Assembly (NCBI GenBank): GCA_903828675.1
Contig: CAIKND010000142.1
Coordinates: 1 to 32,490 of the forward strand
Source of the DNA: an uncultured Acidobacteriaceae bacterium
GTDB taxonomy: Bacteria > Acidobacteriota > Terriglobia > Terriglobales > Acidobacteriaceae
Direction: 5' to 3'
DNA length: 32,490 nucleotides
The translations under genes and the position numbers were made by a program. Under the pieces are notes generated by a model, which did no database searches, was not told where the DNA came from, and worked only from the letters and a program-made list of their open reading frames with translations. The first letter of the stretch is position 1; each line of letters opens with the position of its first letter. Positions 1 through 8,235 of the stretch are shown in pieces.

Positions 1-22
1 GAAAGCAGACCCGGGTCAATTC

Positions 23-280
23 TCAAAAGCGCCGAAGATCGAAACGACCGATAGCCTTGTCCTCCGTCACACCGCGGTAGCATTGAAGCCGTTCGATATG
101 CGTATGTGCCGCTTGTGCAACTGATACGGCCAATTGCGTTTTCCCACTCCCCGCAGGCCCCTCAAGCAAGAGCGGCTTTTGCAACTTGGCTGCCAGGAAG
201 ACAATCCTGGTCATCAACGGGTCGATGAAGTACCCAGTTGCCTTCAACTTGATGGAGAGATCCTGAAGCGTATCAAACAT
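23..280 (-). pseudogene. Truncated MoxR-family AAA ATPase (N-terminal part only)
   Basis: The 85-residue product matches the start of a MoxR/CoxD-type AAA ATPase. These ATPases remodel or load cofactors into partner enzymes, often with a VWA-domain protein. A Walker A motif (GPAGSGKT) is clear, followed by the family segment reading ERLQCYRGVTEDKAIG. Just after it the frame runs into a stop (FDLRRF, then TGA at 23-25). About 200 residues with Walker B, sensor and arginine-finger regions are therefore missing, and I could not find the continuation in the other frames of bases 1-45. I chose the ATG at 280 because GGGAGAG lies 7-12 bases upstream; an ATG at 286 is also possible. The gene lies inside the integrated element, so decay or a rearrangement breakpoint is likely. 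Confidence 0.6.
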
Positions 281-677
281 ACACATCTCTCCCGACCTCA
301 CGGGCGACCGCAAGTCGCTTCAGAGCATGGACAAGTATGCGTTCACATGGGATCCGCCGAATGTCGTAGCAGGCGTGGATCCGCAGCCCCGCATCTGCGG
401 TACCCACCAAGACAATCATCAACGGGACCGCTCTTCTCTTCCGAAGAGCTCGGGGCGATGCTCGCCGGATATCACCGCAGTAGCCATCAAGCACTGCGAC
501 GTCGGTAGCTGTCAAAAGGACTTCAGTGGCAAACCGCTTTTCTCGCTCCCGCACGGAACCTCCTCCAATTGCGGGGCCAGCATGCTGGATATCGTGAACT
601 CGGTCAACTCTGCACCTATCGCATAGGCGATCCATAACCAGATAGGCGCTCTGCGCCATTTCGGAGGGTCTCAACAC
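273..677 (-). CDS. Hypothetical protein overlapping the MoxR start
   Basis: This 134-codon frame ends at a TGA that overlaps the start of the truncated MoxR gene by 8 bases, an arrangement typical of translationally coupled genes. Its own start would be GTG at 677, directly after another stop, or an internal ATG at the residues MAQSAYLV. The product is basic and arginine-rich. A hydrophobic stretch, PLMIVLVG, sits near residue 85. I do not recognise a family, see no catalytic motif, and see no signal peptide or membrane segment. Overlapping frames on the other strand are equally open, so the coding status rests only on the overlap with MoxR. It may be a decayed cargo gene of the element. Confidence 0.3.
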   Translation of the reverse strand: MLRPSEMAQSAYLVMDRLCDRCRVDRVHDIQHAGPAIGGGSVREREKRFATEVLLTATDVAVLDGYCGDIRRASPRALRKRRAVPLMIVLVGTADAGLRIHACYDIRRIPCERILVHALKRLAVAREVGRDVYV

Positions 678-1038
678 TCACTCCCGCGGGGTATACCTTT
701 CCTTGAGCCCAATCGCAAGTTCATGCGGAGCAAAAGAGAACTGAATTCCCGATCCGGGAACAAGGAATCTGTCTTTTGTATGCGCCCGGATTTCACCCAT
801 CGGACGGTCAGTAGGGCATTTCCCATTTCTGGGGAAGTTTCGCTGCAAACCTAAGTGTAAGAGGAACTTGCCGACATTCGTTTGTCCGTGATCGATATTG
901 CGCCCTAATTCGTTTGACCGAGTTTCCAACCTGTTTTACACATACACAACGGGTTTTCAACAAGCGAATGCGCGATCACAGCTTGCGACGACAAATCCGG
1001 TGATCAATCCGAATCTGGCAATTGATGAGGTGGTGATT

Positions 1039-1359
1039 ATGTCGAATGCCCATTTGCACTTGGGAGCCAGCACGTTGTCGAAAAAGCCGCTTTCCGGGGC
1101 GGCGCCGAATGGTCGGCTCGATCCGAAACAACCCTTTCCATCTCGTGAAACACCACCGACAAATCCCGGACAGGTCTTCGAGCCCTTGTTCGATAGTGTG
1201 GAGGCTGCTCGTCTGGTCCGTATCCACCCCAAAACAGTGATTCGCATGGCGCGGCGGGGTGAGATCAACGGTGTACGCTTCGGCAAGCTCTGGCGGTTCC
1301 GTTTGTCTGATTTACAGCAATATGTCGACTCTCACAGCCGTAGCACGGATGCCGCCTAA
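1039..1359 (+). CDS. Excisionase-like HTH DNA-binding protein
   Basis: The product has 106 residues. The last 55 or so form a MerR/excisionase-type winged helix (HTH_17 style): an SVEAARLVRIHPKTVIRMAR helix-turn-helix, then GEINGVRFGKLWRFRLSDLQQY, the usual wing that ends such domains. The first 50 residues are low in complexity and probably disordered. I chose the ATG at 1039 because GAGGTGG lies just upstream; the frame is open further upstream to about 898. The gene sits 78 bp before a tyrosine integrase on the same strand, which fits a recombination directionality factor or element regulator. Such domains are also used as general transcription regulators, so the excisionase role is inferred from position. 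Confidence 0.8.
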   Translation: MSNAHLHLGASTLSKKPLSGAAPNGRLDPKQPFPSRETPPTNPGQVFEPLFDSVEAARLVRIHPKTVIRMARRGEINGVRFGKLWRFRLSDLQQYVDSHSRSTDAA

Positions 1360-1437
1360 GCTCTGATCGTGTTCTCGACCGCAAATCAGTGGCATAATGC
1401 GAAATAGCCATCCGTGCTTTCGAAACAGGAGAGGATT

Positions 1438-2598
1438 ATGTTTCGAAGGACACGATATCAACAAGGATGTTTGCAGCGCGCCAAGCGTGTTAACACCCCG
1501 GACGTCTGGCTTTTCCGGTGGTACGAGGATCAGCCAAATGGAGGCAAGCGTTATCGGAAAACGGTCGTCGGTACAGTGGTTCAGTTTCCCACTGAGACTG
1601 CCGCCCGGAAAGCTGCCGACGCTTTGCGCATCGACATCAACCTACAAACCCCGCAGGCAAGCAGCGGTCCGGCGACGGTCGATCAGCTCATCGAACACTT
1701 TCGGCTGAAGGAAATGCCGCAGGACGATCATGAGCGCAGATCGTATTCGACTAAGGCGGCGTACGAGTGCTATTTGACTAACTGGATCTCTCCGAAGTGG
1801 GGCAAGCATCGCATCGGTGAGATCAAGGCTGTCGCAGTCGAAAGCTGGTTGGGGACAATTCCGCGGGCAAACGGAACGAAGGCGAAGATTCGAAACATCA
1901 TGAGCGCCATCTTCAATCACGCAGTGCGCCACGAGTGGCTGGACAAGAACCCAATCACTCTGGTGCGCCAGAGCGCCAAGCGCGAAAGCATCCCGGAGAT
2001 CCTCACCGTCGAGGAGATCCGGGCATTGCTTGCCGAACTGGAACTGCGGGATCGGACGCTCGTGCTTCTCGATGCAGGAACCGGATTGCGCGTCGGCGAG
2101 TTGCTTGGCCTGAAATGGCAGGATGTGGACTTCGACAATCTCCAATTGCATGTCCAACGCTCGGTGGTTCACCAAGTCGTCGGACGCTGCAAGACCGAGG
2201 CGTCCGCTAAGCCAGTGCCACTCGACTCCTTCATGGCGCACGATCTGCTTTCGTGGCGGCGCGCAACGCCGTACAACCGCACCGAGGACTGGGTCTTTGC
2301 CAGCGTCACAATGAAGGGTACTCAACCATACTGGCCGGAGAATCTGATGCGCCGCTATATCTGGGCCGCCGCAAAGCGGGCGAAGATTACCACACGCATC
2401 GGCTGGCACACCTTCCGCCACACATACTCGACGTTGCTCCGTGCGAACGGTGAGGATGTGAAGGTCGTCCAGGAGTTGCTGCGGCACGCCAACAGCAAGA
2501 CCACAATGGATACGTACACACAAGCGCTTTCGCCAGCTAAGCGGACTGCGCAGAGCCGGGTGGTGCGAATGTTTATCGGGGGAAAGGAGGGAGATTGA
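1438..2598 (+). CDS. Tyrosine-type site-specific integrase
   Basis: This 386-residue phage-type integrase catalyses recombination between an element's att site and the chromosome. The order is an N-terminal arm-binding region, a SAM-like core-binding domain (about 70-165), and a C-terminal catalytic domain. Catalytic residues are visible: Arg in GTGLRVGELL, a likely Lys in TEASAKPVPL, HTFRH (His-x-x-Arg), His in LLRHANSKTTM, and the nucleophile Tyr in MDTYTQ. All are present, so the enzyme should be active. The ATG at 1438 is preferred because AGGAGAGG lies at 1427-1434; a GTG at 1414 in the same frame lacks this. The gene ends 74 bp from the CCA end of a tRNA-Asp, its probable attachment site. 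Confidence 0.93.
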   Translation: MFRRTRYQQGCLQRAKRVNTPDVWLFRWYEDQPNGGKRYRKTVVGTVVQFPTETAARKAADALRIDINLQTPQASSGPATVDQLIEHFRLKEMPQDDHERRSYSTKAAYECYLTNWISPKWGKHRIGEIKAVAVESWLGTIPRANGTKAKIRNIMSAIFNHAVRHEWLDKNPITLVRQSAKRESIPEILTVEEIRALLAELELRDRTLVLLDAGTGLRVGELLGLKWQDVDFDNLQLHVQRSVVHQVVGRCKTEASAKPVPLDSFMAHDLLSWRRATPYNRTEDWVFASVTMKGTQPYWPENLMRRYIWAAAKRAKITTRIGWHTFRHTYSTLLRANGEDVKVVQELLRHANSKTTMDTYTQALSPAKRTAQSRVVRMFIGGKEGD

Positions 2599-2610
2599 AG
2601 GTGAGGGCTC

Positions 2611-2632
2611 TTATCGAACCCTTATCAAACCC
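2611..2632 (+). repeat. Tandem 11-bp direct repeat next to the integrase
   Basis: TTATCGAACCC at 2611-2621 is followed directly by TTATCAAACCC at 2622-2632, with one mismatch. It lies between the integrase stop and the tRNA-Asp end. Short direct repeats in this position are often arm-type binding sites of tyrosine integrases; that role is inferred. Confidence 0.5.
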
Positions 2633-2644
2633 TCTGATTGTCAC

Positions 2645-2671
2645 CCAGATTCTTGTAAGTCCTTTAGAATC

Positions 2672-2674
<3 letters not shown>
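2645..2674. repeat. 9-bp inverted repeat running into the tRNA-Asp CCA end
   Basis: CCAGATTCT at 2645-2653 and AGAATCTGG at 2666-2674 are perfect inverted copies separated by 12 bases. The right arm contains the CCA triplet of tRNA-Asp. It may form the tRNA terminator or processing stem, or a core-type integrase binding site at the element junction. The sequence alone does not decide between these. Confidence 0.5.
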
Positions 2675-3070
<396 letters not shown>

Positions 3071-3883
3071 CTATGCCGACCAGGTGGCCCGATTGCCTCG
3101 CCCTGTAGAAATGTACCCCATGTCAACGGAGATGCCGCGCACACACTGAAGCAGATGGTTTGCGATCGCGGGCAGCTTTTGTGCGGTCACGCGAAACGAC
3201 GGTCCTGAGATGCTCACCGCCGCAACCGGTTGGCGCTGTGCGTCCAGCAGCGGAACCGCTATGCAGCGCAATCCTTCTTCGAGCTCCTCGTCATCGACAG
3301 CGTATCCGCGGCGGCGCGTCTTCTCCATCTCGGTGCGCAGTGCTTCGGCTGTAGCAATGGTGCGATGCGTGAAGCGCTCGAAGCGAATACGTCGAACCAC
3401 TTCGGCTGCCCGCTCTTCGGGAAGAAATGCCAGAATCGCCTTCCCCACCGATGTGCAATGGACGGGATTGCTGGCGCCTATGCGGGTAATCATGCGCACA
3501 GACCGGGCCGGCTCAATCTTGTCGATATAAATGACGCGTGCAGCTTCCAAAATGCAGAGGTGCGCGGTCTCCTCGGTCTCGGCGACCAAGCGGCGGAGAT
3601 GTGGCTGGGCACGATCGCGCAGATCGTATTGCTCGATTGCGCGGTTGCCGAAGTCGAATAGCCTCAGGCCCAGGCGGAACTTCCCGGTGCTGGTTCTTTC
3701 CACCATGCGGTGGCGCTCCAAGACCATCAAGAACCGGTGCGCGGTGCTCTTGTGCAGTTGCAAGGATGAGGCGACCTGCGCCAATCCCAGCGGTGTGTCG
3801 CTTTCTCCGAGCAAATCCAACACCGCAAATGCACGATCGAGAGCTTGGACTTTATAGGTTCCCTGAGGGGCAGCGTCTCGCAT
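3071..3883 (-). CDS. IclR-family transcriptional regulator
   Basis: This 270-residue protein has the IclR two-domain plan and the usual family length. An N-terminal winged helix (about 10-75) contains LGLAQVASSLQLHKSTAHRF, then the wing TGKFRLGLRLFDFG. A C-terminal effector-binding domain (about 85-255) contains VHCTSVGKAILAFLP and GLRCIAVPLLD, both typical of the family. Members such as KdgR sense sugar-acid or aromatic catabolites and usually repress or activate catabolic genes. The start at 3883 is set by GGAGG six bases upstream; an upstream TTG in frame would bury that site. The nearest sugar-acid gene is the PfkB kinase about 3 kb away, so a KDG-related role is possible but unproven. 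Confidence 0.92.
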   Translation of the reverse strand: MRDAAPQGTYKVQALDRAFAVLDLLGESDTPLGLAQVASSLQLHKSTAHRFLMVLERHRMVERTSTGKFRLGLRLFDFGNRAIEQYDLRDRAQPHLRRLVAETEETAHLCILEAARVIYIDKIEPARSVRMITRIGASNPVHCTSVGKAILAFLPEERAAEVVRRIRFERFTHRTIATAEALRTEMEKTRRRGYAVDDEELEEGLRCIAVPLLDAQRQPVAAVSISGPSFRVTAQKLPAIANHLLQCVRGISVDMGYISTGRGNRATWSA

Positions 3884-4060
3884 ACCGGTCCTCCGTTTCG
3901 CCAACTGGTGACTTTATAAGCTTCTCAAAATATGGGACCAGCGTCAAGCGTTGATACGTTGTGCGCCTTGAAGGGGCTACGCCGAGCGACAGTGCCTTTA
4001 GGGCCGTCGTCCAGAACTGCCTCGGTGCAGGCACATTCGGCGCAGTTACTCACAGCTTTC

Positions 4061-4125
4061 AGGGGTAGGGGGGGTGGGTGGGAGGGATGGTGGGGTAGGG
4101 GGGTGGGGCTGGGAAGGAGGGAGGA
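4061..4125 (+). repeat. G-tract cluster (possible G-quadruplex)
   Basis: The plus strand carries many runs of three or more G within 65 bp, separated mostly by one or two bases (for example GGGGTAGGGGGGGTGGGTGG). This meets the simple four-tract rule for a G-quadruplex several times over. It lies about 180 bp upstream of the IclR start. A function is not shown. Confidence 0.6.
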
Positions 4126-4492
4126 CTCTGCTGTTCGCTCTTGCGCTTTATGTCGCAGAGGCCACAACCGAGGGCCCTGATACCTTATAAATATTCGATC
4201 GCGGATTGCCATAATTCAAGGCTAGCAGAATCGTTGAAATAATCTGCAATTCGGATGTCGGGTAGGTCATTTAAATTCAGCAACATAAGAATCGGACGCA
4301 TCTTTGTCGTTTGTGGACACAGCCAGATCCCACGCATGACTGCAAAAAGGGGGAAACTCCTTACGTCCACGCGATTGAAGGAAAGTCAGCAGCAGGGGCA
4401 AAGCAGGCCGCGGAAAAAGGCCTGAAGGGAGGGGGAAAGTCCAGAAAGCATCCCTATGGAGCAAAAGTCCTCATCTATTTTCAACTATTTGC

Positions 4493-4517
4493 GGCACGGC
4501 TGAAGCCGTGCCCTTTT
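4493..4517. terminator. GGCACGGC-TGAA-GCCGTGCC hairpin with T-tract
   Basis: A perfect 8-bp stem with a 4-base loop is followed on the plus strand by CTTTT and on the minus side by AT-rich sequence. It lies 64 bp downstream of the ABC transporter stop (which reads leftward), so it may end that transcript. From memory, palindromes of this sort are widespread between genes in Acidobacteriota; that is not checked here. Confidence 0.5.
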
Positions 4518-4580
4518 AAAACATCGCTTTGGTAGGAGTCTTTCCGCAGCCTATGAATACCGGGCACCGACGGAGGACCG

Positions 4581-6464
4581 TTATTCAGGCTCGACCACAT
4601 CGCCCTCGCCAGGGGCCAGGAACAGGTTGGCTTCCAGACCATGCTGGCGTGTGTAGAGATCGAAGTATCGGCCACGCATGGCGAACAGCTCTGCGTGATT
4701 TCCGCGCTCGACGATGAGGCCGCCTTCGACCACGAGGATCTGGTCGGCGCGGCGGATGGTTGACAGCCGGTGGGCGATGACAAAGGTCGTCCGGCCCTGC
4801 ATCAACTGGTTGAGGCCGGCCTGGATCATGGCCTCAGACTCGGAGTCGAGCGAACTGGTAGCTTCGTCGAGAATGAGGATGCGCGGTTCAGCCAGCAGGG
4901 CGCGCGCAATCGAGAGTCTCTGCCGTTGTCCACCGGAGAGTTTTACCCCGCGCTCCCCCACGATCGTGTCGTAGGCATCGGGAAACCGCTCGGCAAACTC
5001 GTCCACGCGAGCTGTGCGGCAGGCAAAGAGAAACTGCTCCTCTGTCGCATCGGGCCGCGAGAACAGAATGTTCTCGCGAATGGTTCCGTCGAAAAGAAAA
5101 GAGTCCTGCAGCACCACGCCCAACTGAGAACGAAACGTGTTCAGATCGACCGTGGCTAGATCCATATCATCGACCAGAACGCAGCCTTTGGATGGAGTGT
5201 GAAAGGCGCAGAGCAGGCTGATGATGGTGGACTTGCCCGAGCCTGAAGATCCGACCAGAGCTGTAACAGTTCCCGGATTAGCTAGAAAGCTGACGCCATG
5301 CAGGACGGGCTTTTCAGGGGTGTAGGCAAACTCCACATCGTCAAAGCGAACAGTACCCTCAATCGGGGGCATCTTCACGGTGCGCCCCGGGGATTGATTC
5401 TCTTCCATCTCCGACATGATCTCGTTGGTGCGGTCCAGACCGGCAAAAGCCTCAGTCAACTGGGTACCGATGTTCACAATCTGGAAGACCGGCGCAATCA
5501 TGAATGCGAGAAACATGTTGTAGCTGAAGTAGTCGCCAACACTCCAAGTATTGGCCAGCACGCGATGTCCGCCCAACCACATGACGAGGGCCGATACCAG
5601 CCCTAGAACCGTGGTGGAGGCGGCTGAGAGAGCGCTGGTCATGGTCAGCGACTTCATCACGTTGGAGAGCAACCGATCGACTCCGCCGGAGAAGACATGC
5701 GCCTCGCGCTCCTCGGCGTGATAGCCCTTGATGACGCGCACGCCGCCCAGAGATTCAGTCAGTCGGCCGGTAACTTCCGCGTTGATTTTGCCGCGCTCGC
5801 GGAAGATGGGGCGAATCACCTTGAAAGCGTATTGCAGGACAAAGACAAAAGCGCCCATCACGGTAAAGACCGTGAGGGTAACCGCAACACTTAGATGCAA
5901 CAGATAGAGGAAGGCCAGCACGGCGGTAAGCAGTCCGCCGACAAACTCCACCAGCCCGGTTCCAACCAGGTTGCGTACGCCCTCCACATCGGTCATGATG
6001 CGCGCGACGAGGGTGCCAGTGCGGTTCTCGTCGTAGTAGGCCACGGACAGCAGGCCGACATGGCGCTGCACTTGGCGGCGCATCTCGGCGATCAGGCGTT
6101 GGCCGGCTTTGGAAAGCAGTTGAGTAAGTGAGAAGGAAGTGAAGGCCTGCACCACCATGGCCGAAAAGACCAAGGCGATAATGCGTGGCAGCATTTCAGG
6201 ATGCGGGTGCTGCGTAGAGAGTACCTTATCGAGCAGCGGCTTGGACATGAAAGGCAGCACCAGGCCGGCCACACGATTGATGGCCATCAGCCCCATTCCG
6301 CCCAAAAGGAGCCCGATCCGTGGCATTACCAGCGCCCTGATTTGCGGCCACATCTTCTTCAGATTGGGCTTGGGTTTAGGCGAATCCGGCTGGCCCGCGC
6401 GCGCACCACGTCCATGCGGCGAGCGCTCTGCCCGCATGCTCATTCCCATTCCACCGCCACGCAT
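4581..6464 (-). CDS. MsbA-like ABC exporter (fused membrane and ATPase domains)
   Basis: This is a half-transporter of about 627 residues that would work as a homodimer in the inner membrane, exporting a lipid or drug-like substrate. After a basic, proline-rich N-terminus come six probable helices (about 50-340 in the longest reading). The ATPase follows, with Walker A GSSGSGKST near 408, the Q-loop Gln near 456, signature LSGGQRQR near 513, Walker B ILILDEATSSLD near 532 and the switch His in IAHRLS near 568. All catalytic residues are intact. The longest frame begins at a TTG (6473). I prefer the ATG at 6464, but ATGs a little downstream are also possible because no strong ribosome site stands out. 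It begins 13 bp after a small membrane-protein gene, likely the same operon. Substrate unknown. Confidence 0.92.
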   Translation of the reverse strand: MRGGGMGMSMRAERSPHGRGARAGQPDSPKPKPNLKKMWPQIRALVMPRIGLLLGGMGLMAINRVAGLVLPFMSKPLLDKVLSTQHPHPEMLPRIIALVFSAMVVQAFTSFSLTQLLSKAGQRLIAEMRRQVQRHVGLLSVAYYDENRTGTLVARIMTDVEGVRNLVGTGLVEFVGGLLTAVLAFLYLLHLSVAVTLTVFTVMGAFVFVLQYAFKVIRPIFRERGKINAEVTGRLTESLGGVRVIKGYHAEEREAHVFSGGVDRLLSNVMKSLTMTSALSAASTTVLGLVSALVMWLGGHRVLANTWSVGDYFSYNMFLAFMIAPVFQIVNIGTQLTEAFAGLDRTNEIMSEMEENQSPGRTVKMPPIEGTVRFDDVEFAYTPEKPVLHGVSFLANPGTVTALVGSSGSGKSTIISLLCAFHTPSKGCVLVDDMDLATVDLNTFRSQLGVVLQDSFLFDGTIRENILFSRPDATEEQFLFACRTARVDEFAERFPDAYDTIVGERGVKLSGGQRQRLSIARALLAEPRILILDEATSSLDSESEAMIQAGLNQLMQGRTTFVIAHRLSTIRRADQILVVEGGLIVERGNHAELFAMRGRYFDLYTRQHGLEANLFLAPGEGDVVEPE

Positions 6465-6476
6465 GGTTCCCAAGGG

Positions 6477-6857
6477 CTATACCTTCCCCGTACGCCGGGC
6501 TGCGATAAAGGACCGAACACAAAGGTTGACGTAAATGAGCATCAAAGCAGCCATCGCTATTTTGGATGACAATGCGATCACGTCCGGTTCAATTCCCTCC
6601 GACCGGGCATGTGCATAGCCGCGAAGAGCCTCAATGGCGCCTCCCAGAAAGCCCAGCAGGCCGATGGTTACGTTGATGTGCATAAAGAGCTTACGCCGGC
6701 TCTCATTGGGGCTGATGGCGAAGAAGCCAAAGATGCCCAATGCCAAGCCAAACCACGCAGGAATGAGCGCGGTTGGATGCAGGCTACCCGTACCCACGTA
6801 GCCGCCCACTCCCAACGCAACCAGAAGAACAGCAAATACCAGTGTCACTTTTGCCAT
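6477..6857 (-). CDS. Small four-helix membrane protein, function unknown
   Basis: This 126-residue protein has about four hydrophobic segments: residues 3-22, 30-48, 60-80 (weaker) and 97-115. Short charged linkers include NESRRKLFMH and a basic C-terminus (RSFIAARRTGK). I do not recognise a named family. The start is well supported: GGAGG lies six bases before the ATG. Its stop precedes the ABC exporter start by 13 bp, so the two are probably cotranscribed. The protein might assist or modulate the exporter, but only the position suggests this. Confidence 0.8.
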   Translation of the reverse strand: MAKVTLVFAVLLVALGVGGYVGTGSLHPTALIPAWFGLALGIFGFFAISPNESRRKLFMHINVTIGLLGFLGGAIEALRGYAHARSEGIEPDVIALSSKIAMAALMLIYVNLCVRSFIAARRTGKV

Positions 6858-6912
6858 GCGAGACCTCCATCCCTGTGCATGGCAAGAATATCAGTTGAGA
6901 CAGACGAGTGAT

Positions 6913-6984
6913 CAGTGGTCAGTGGTCAGTTCCCGGTTCTCAGTTCCCTGCTGTGGGAAGCCGGCTGCTGAAATCTGACCACTG
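6913..6984. repeat. CAGTGGTCAG repeats with a distant inverted copy
   Basis: CAGTGGTCAG occurs twice, overlapping, at 6913-6922 and 6920-6929. Its reverse complement CTGACCACTG lies at 6975-6984, just past the sugar kinase stop at 6995. The inverted pair could form a long-loop hairpin ending the kinase transcript. It also has the look of a dispersed intergenic repeat. Confidence 0.45.
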
Positions 6985-6994
6985 TCAACTGTCT

Positions 6995-8077
6995 TTACCG
7001 CTGGATGCGCGCCGAGCCACCCTTAGCAAAGGCACGGACCTGTTCCACGGTCGACATGGACGTGTCACCGGGGAAGGTGGTCAAGAGCGCGCCGTGCGCC
7101 CATCCGAGCTTGATGGCTTCTTCAGGCGGTTCGCCGGTCAGCAGGCCATAGATGAATCCGGCCGCAAAACCGTCTCCGCCGCCTACGCGATCCACTACGT
7201 CCAATTCCACGGTCGGTGCGGTGTAAGTCTTGCCCTCTACCCAGGCAACCGCGCTCCAGCTATGGTGATTGGTGGAGTGCACCTCGCGCAATGTGGTGGC
7301 CACAACCTTGGCTTGCGGAAGCTTCTTGGTCACCTTCTCGATCATGCCGAGGAATACGCTCGGGTCAAGTTTCGACTTGGCCGCAACCTCGGGTCCGGGA
7401 ACGCCCAACCCCATCTGGAGGTCTTCCTCGTTTCCCACCAGGACATCGACGTTCTCAACGATCCGGCCGATGGTCTCGACGGCCTTCTCGTCGCCGCCCT
7501 GAATATTCCAGAGCTTCGCGCGGTAGTTCAGATCGAACGAGGTCACGGCGCCAGCCGCTTTGGCTTCCTTCATCATCTCCGCGGCCAGCGCAGCGGTGGT
7601 GGGCGAAAGAGCCGCAAACAGGCCACCGCAGTGCACCCACTTGACGCCCTTGGCGAAGATTGCCTTCCAGTCAAAGTCGCCTGGCTTGAGTTGCGCTCCG
7701 GCTTCGTTGCTGCGGTTGTAGAACACTACCGGAGGACGCACACCGTGACCCTGATCGCTATACACCGCGGCCATGTTCGGCCCGTGAACGCCATCGTGCT
7801 TGAAGTGCTTGTAAATCGGCTTCACGCCCATGGCGCGCACGCGCTCGGCAATCAGGTCGCCGATGGGATAGTCCACCATGGCTGAAGCAATGGCCGTGTT
7901 CAGGCGAAAACAGTCAGAGAGGTTGGCGGCAACGTTGAACTCGCCGCCGCTGACGTGAATCTTGCACTCCGTGGCCTTGCGGAAAGGGATAATCCCCGGA
8001 TCGAGCCGATGGATCAACGCACCCAACGACAAAAAATCCAATTCGGCATCCTTTCGAATATTCAGTCCATGACTCAT
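6995..8077 (-). CDS. PfkB-family sugar kinase, probably 2-keto-3-deoxygluconate kinase
   Basis: This 360-residue ribokinase-type enzyme phosphorylates a sugar or sugar acid with ATP. The N-terminal sugar-binding motif SGGEFNVAANL lies at 43-53. The ATP-site motif DRVGGGDGFAAGF (about 296-308) includes catalytic Asp302 and the GGGD anion hole. The strand FDLNYRAKLW (about 181) and VGNEED (about 214) are typical of KDG kinases, which make KDPG for the Entner-Doudoroff aldolase. Substrate assignment is by family resemblance, not proof. The ATG at 8077 follows AGGAGAG; an open frame continues upstream but has no such site. A TATAAT-like box and the palindrome TGGTCTGACCA lie 125-150 bp upstream. 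Confidence 0.85.
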   Translation of the reverse strand: MSHGLNIRKDAELDFLSLGALIHRLDPGIIPFRKATECKIHVSGGEFNVAANLSDCFRLNTAIASAMVDYPIGDLIAERVRAMGVKPIYKHFKHDGVHGPNMAAVYSDQGHGVRPPVVFYNRSNEAGAQLKPGDFDWKAIFAKGVKWVHCGGLFAALSPTTAALAAEMMKEAKAAGAVTSFDLNYRAKLWNIQGGDEKAVETIGRIVENVDVLVGNEEDLQMGLGVPGPEVAAKSKLDPSVFLGMIEKVTKKLPQAKVVATTLREVHSTNHHSWSAVAWVEGKTYTAPTVELDVVDRVGGGDGFAAGFIYGLLTGEPPEEAIKLGWAHGALLTTFPGDTSMSTVEQVRAFAKGGSARIQR

Positions 8078-8203
8078 CGCTCGTTCTCTCCTGATCCTTG
8101 TGAGGTGTGGTGCCTGGTTTGAAGGGTACGCGCAATACAGGCCGCGAGGGTTCTGGACAGGCCTGTGCCGCAAACTCTTCTATTGAACTCGGAAACTGAT
8201 CAA

Positions 8204-8223
8204 ATTATAAACTGGTCTGACCA
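8204..8223 (-). promoter_or_regulatory. Probable kdgK-type promoter with palindromic operator
   Basis: On the minus strand the 11-bp palindrome TGGTCAGACCA (8213-8223) lies three bases before TATAAT (8204-8209). The operator would sit between the -35 and -10 boxes, a position where a bound repressor blocks polymerase. The -35 match is weak. A similar GGTC-N-GACC core lies upstream of the GH79 gene at 10929-10937. The regulator is unknown; TGGTC-N-GACCA resembles operators of GntR/FadR-type proteins. Confidence 0.5.
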
Positions 8224-8235
8224 CGCTCTTCGAAC

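Larger units (their letters stand above)
3884..4580. other. Intergenic region with G-tract cluster and a terminator-like palindrome
   Basis: About 700 bp separate the IclR start from the ABC transporter stop. It must hold the IclR promoter; I see CTGGT and ACCAG half-sites flanking an AT-rich core around 3904-3944. It also holds the G-tract cluster (4061-4125) and the hairpin at 4493-4512. Short open frames here have poor starts and no recognisable product. Confidence 0.5.

Noticed and set aside
898..1038. Upstream extension of the excisionase-like gene
   Set aside because: The frame is open, but the good ribosome site at about 1028-1034 points to the ATG at 1039.
1642..2523. Minus-strand frame of 293 codons
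   Set aside because: It is antisense to the integrase, whose full catalytic set is visible.
4267..4535. Short open frames on both strands before the ABC transporter 3' end
   Set aside because: They lack ribosome sites, are not similar to anything I recognise, and one runs through the terminator-like hairpin.
6908..7885. Long open frame (325 codons) on the plus strand
   Set aside because: It lies antisense to the sugar kinase, whose motifs and ribosome site are clear. The plus-strand product has no recognisable motif.
8078..8173. Upstream extension of the sugar kinase frame
   Set aside because: AGGAGAG lies directly before the ATG at 8077, and the kinase fold begins right after it; the extension has no such site.
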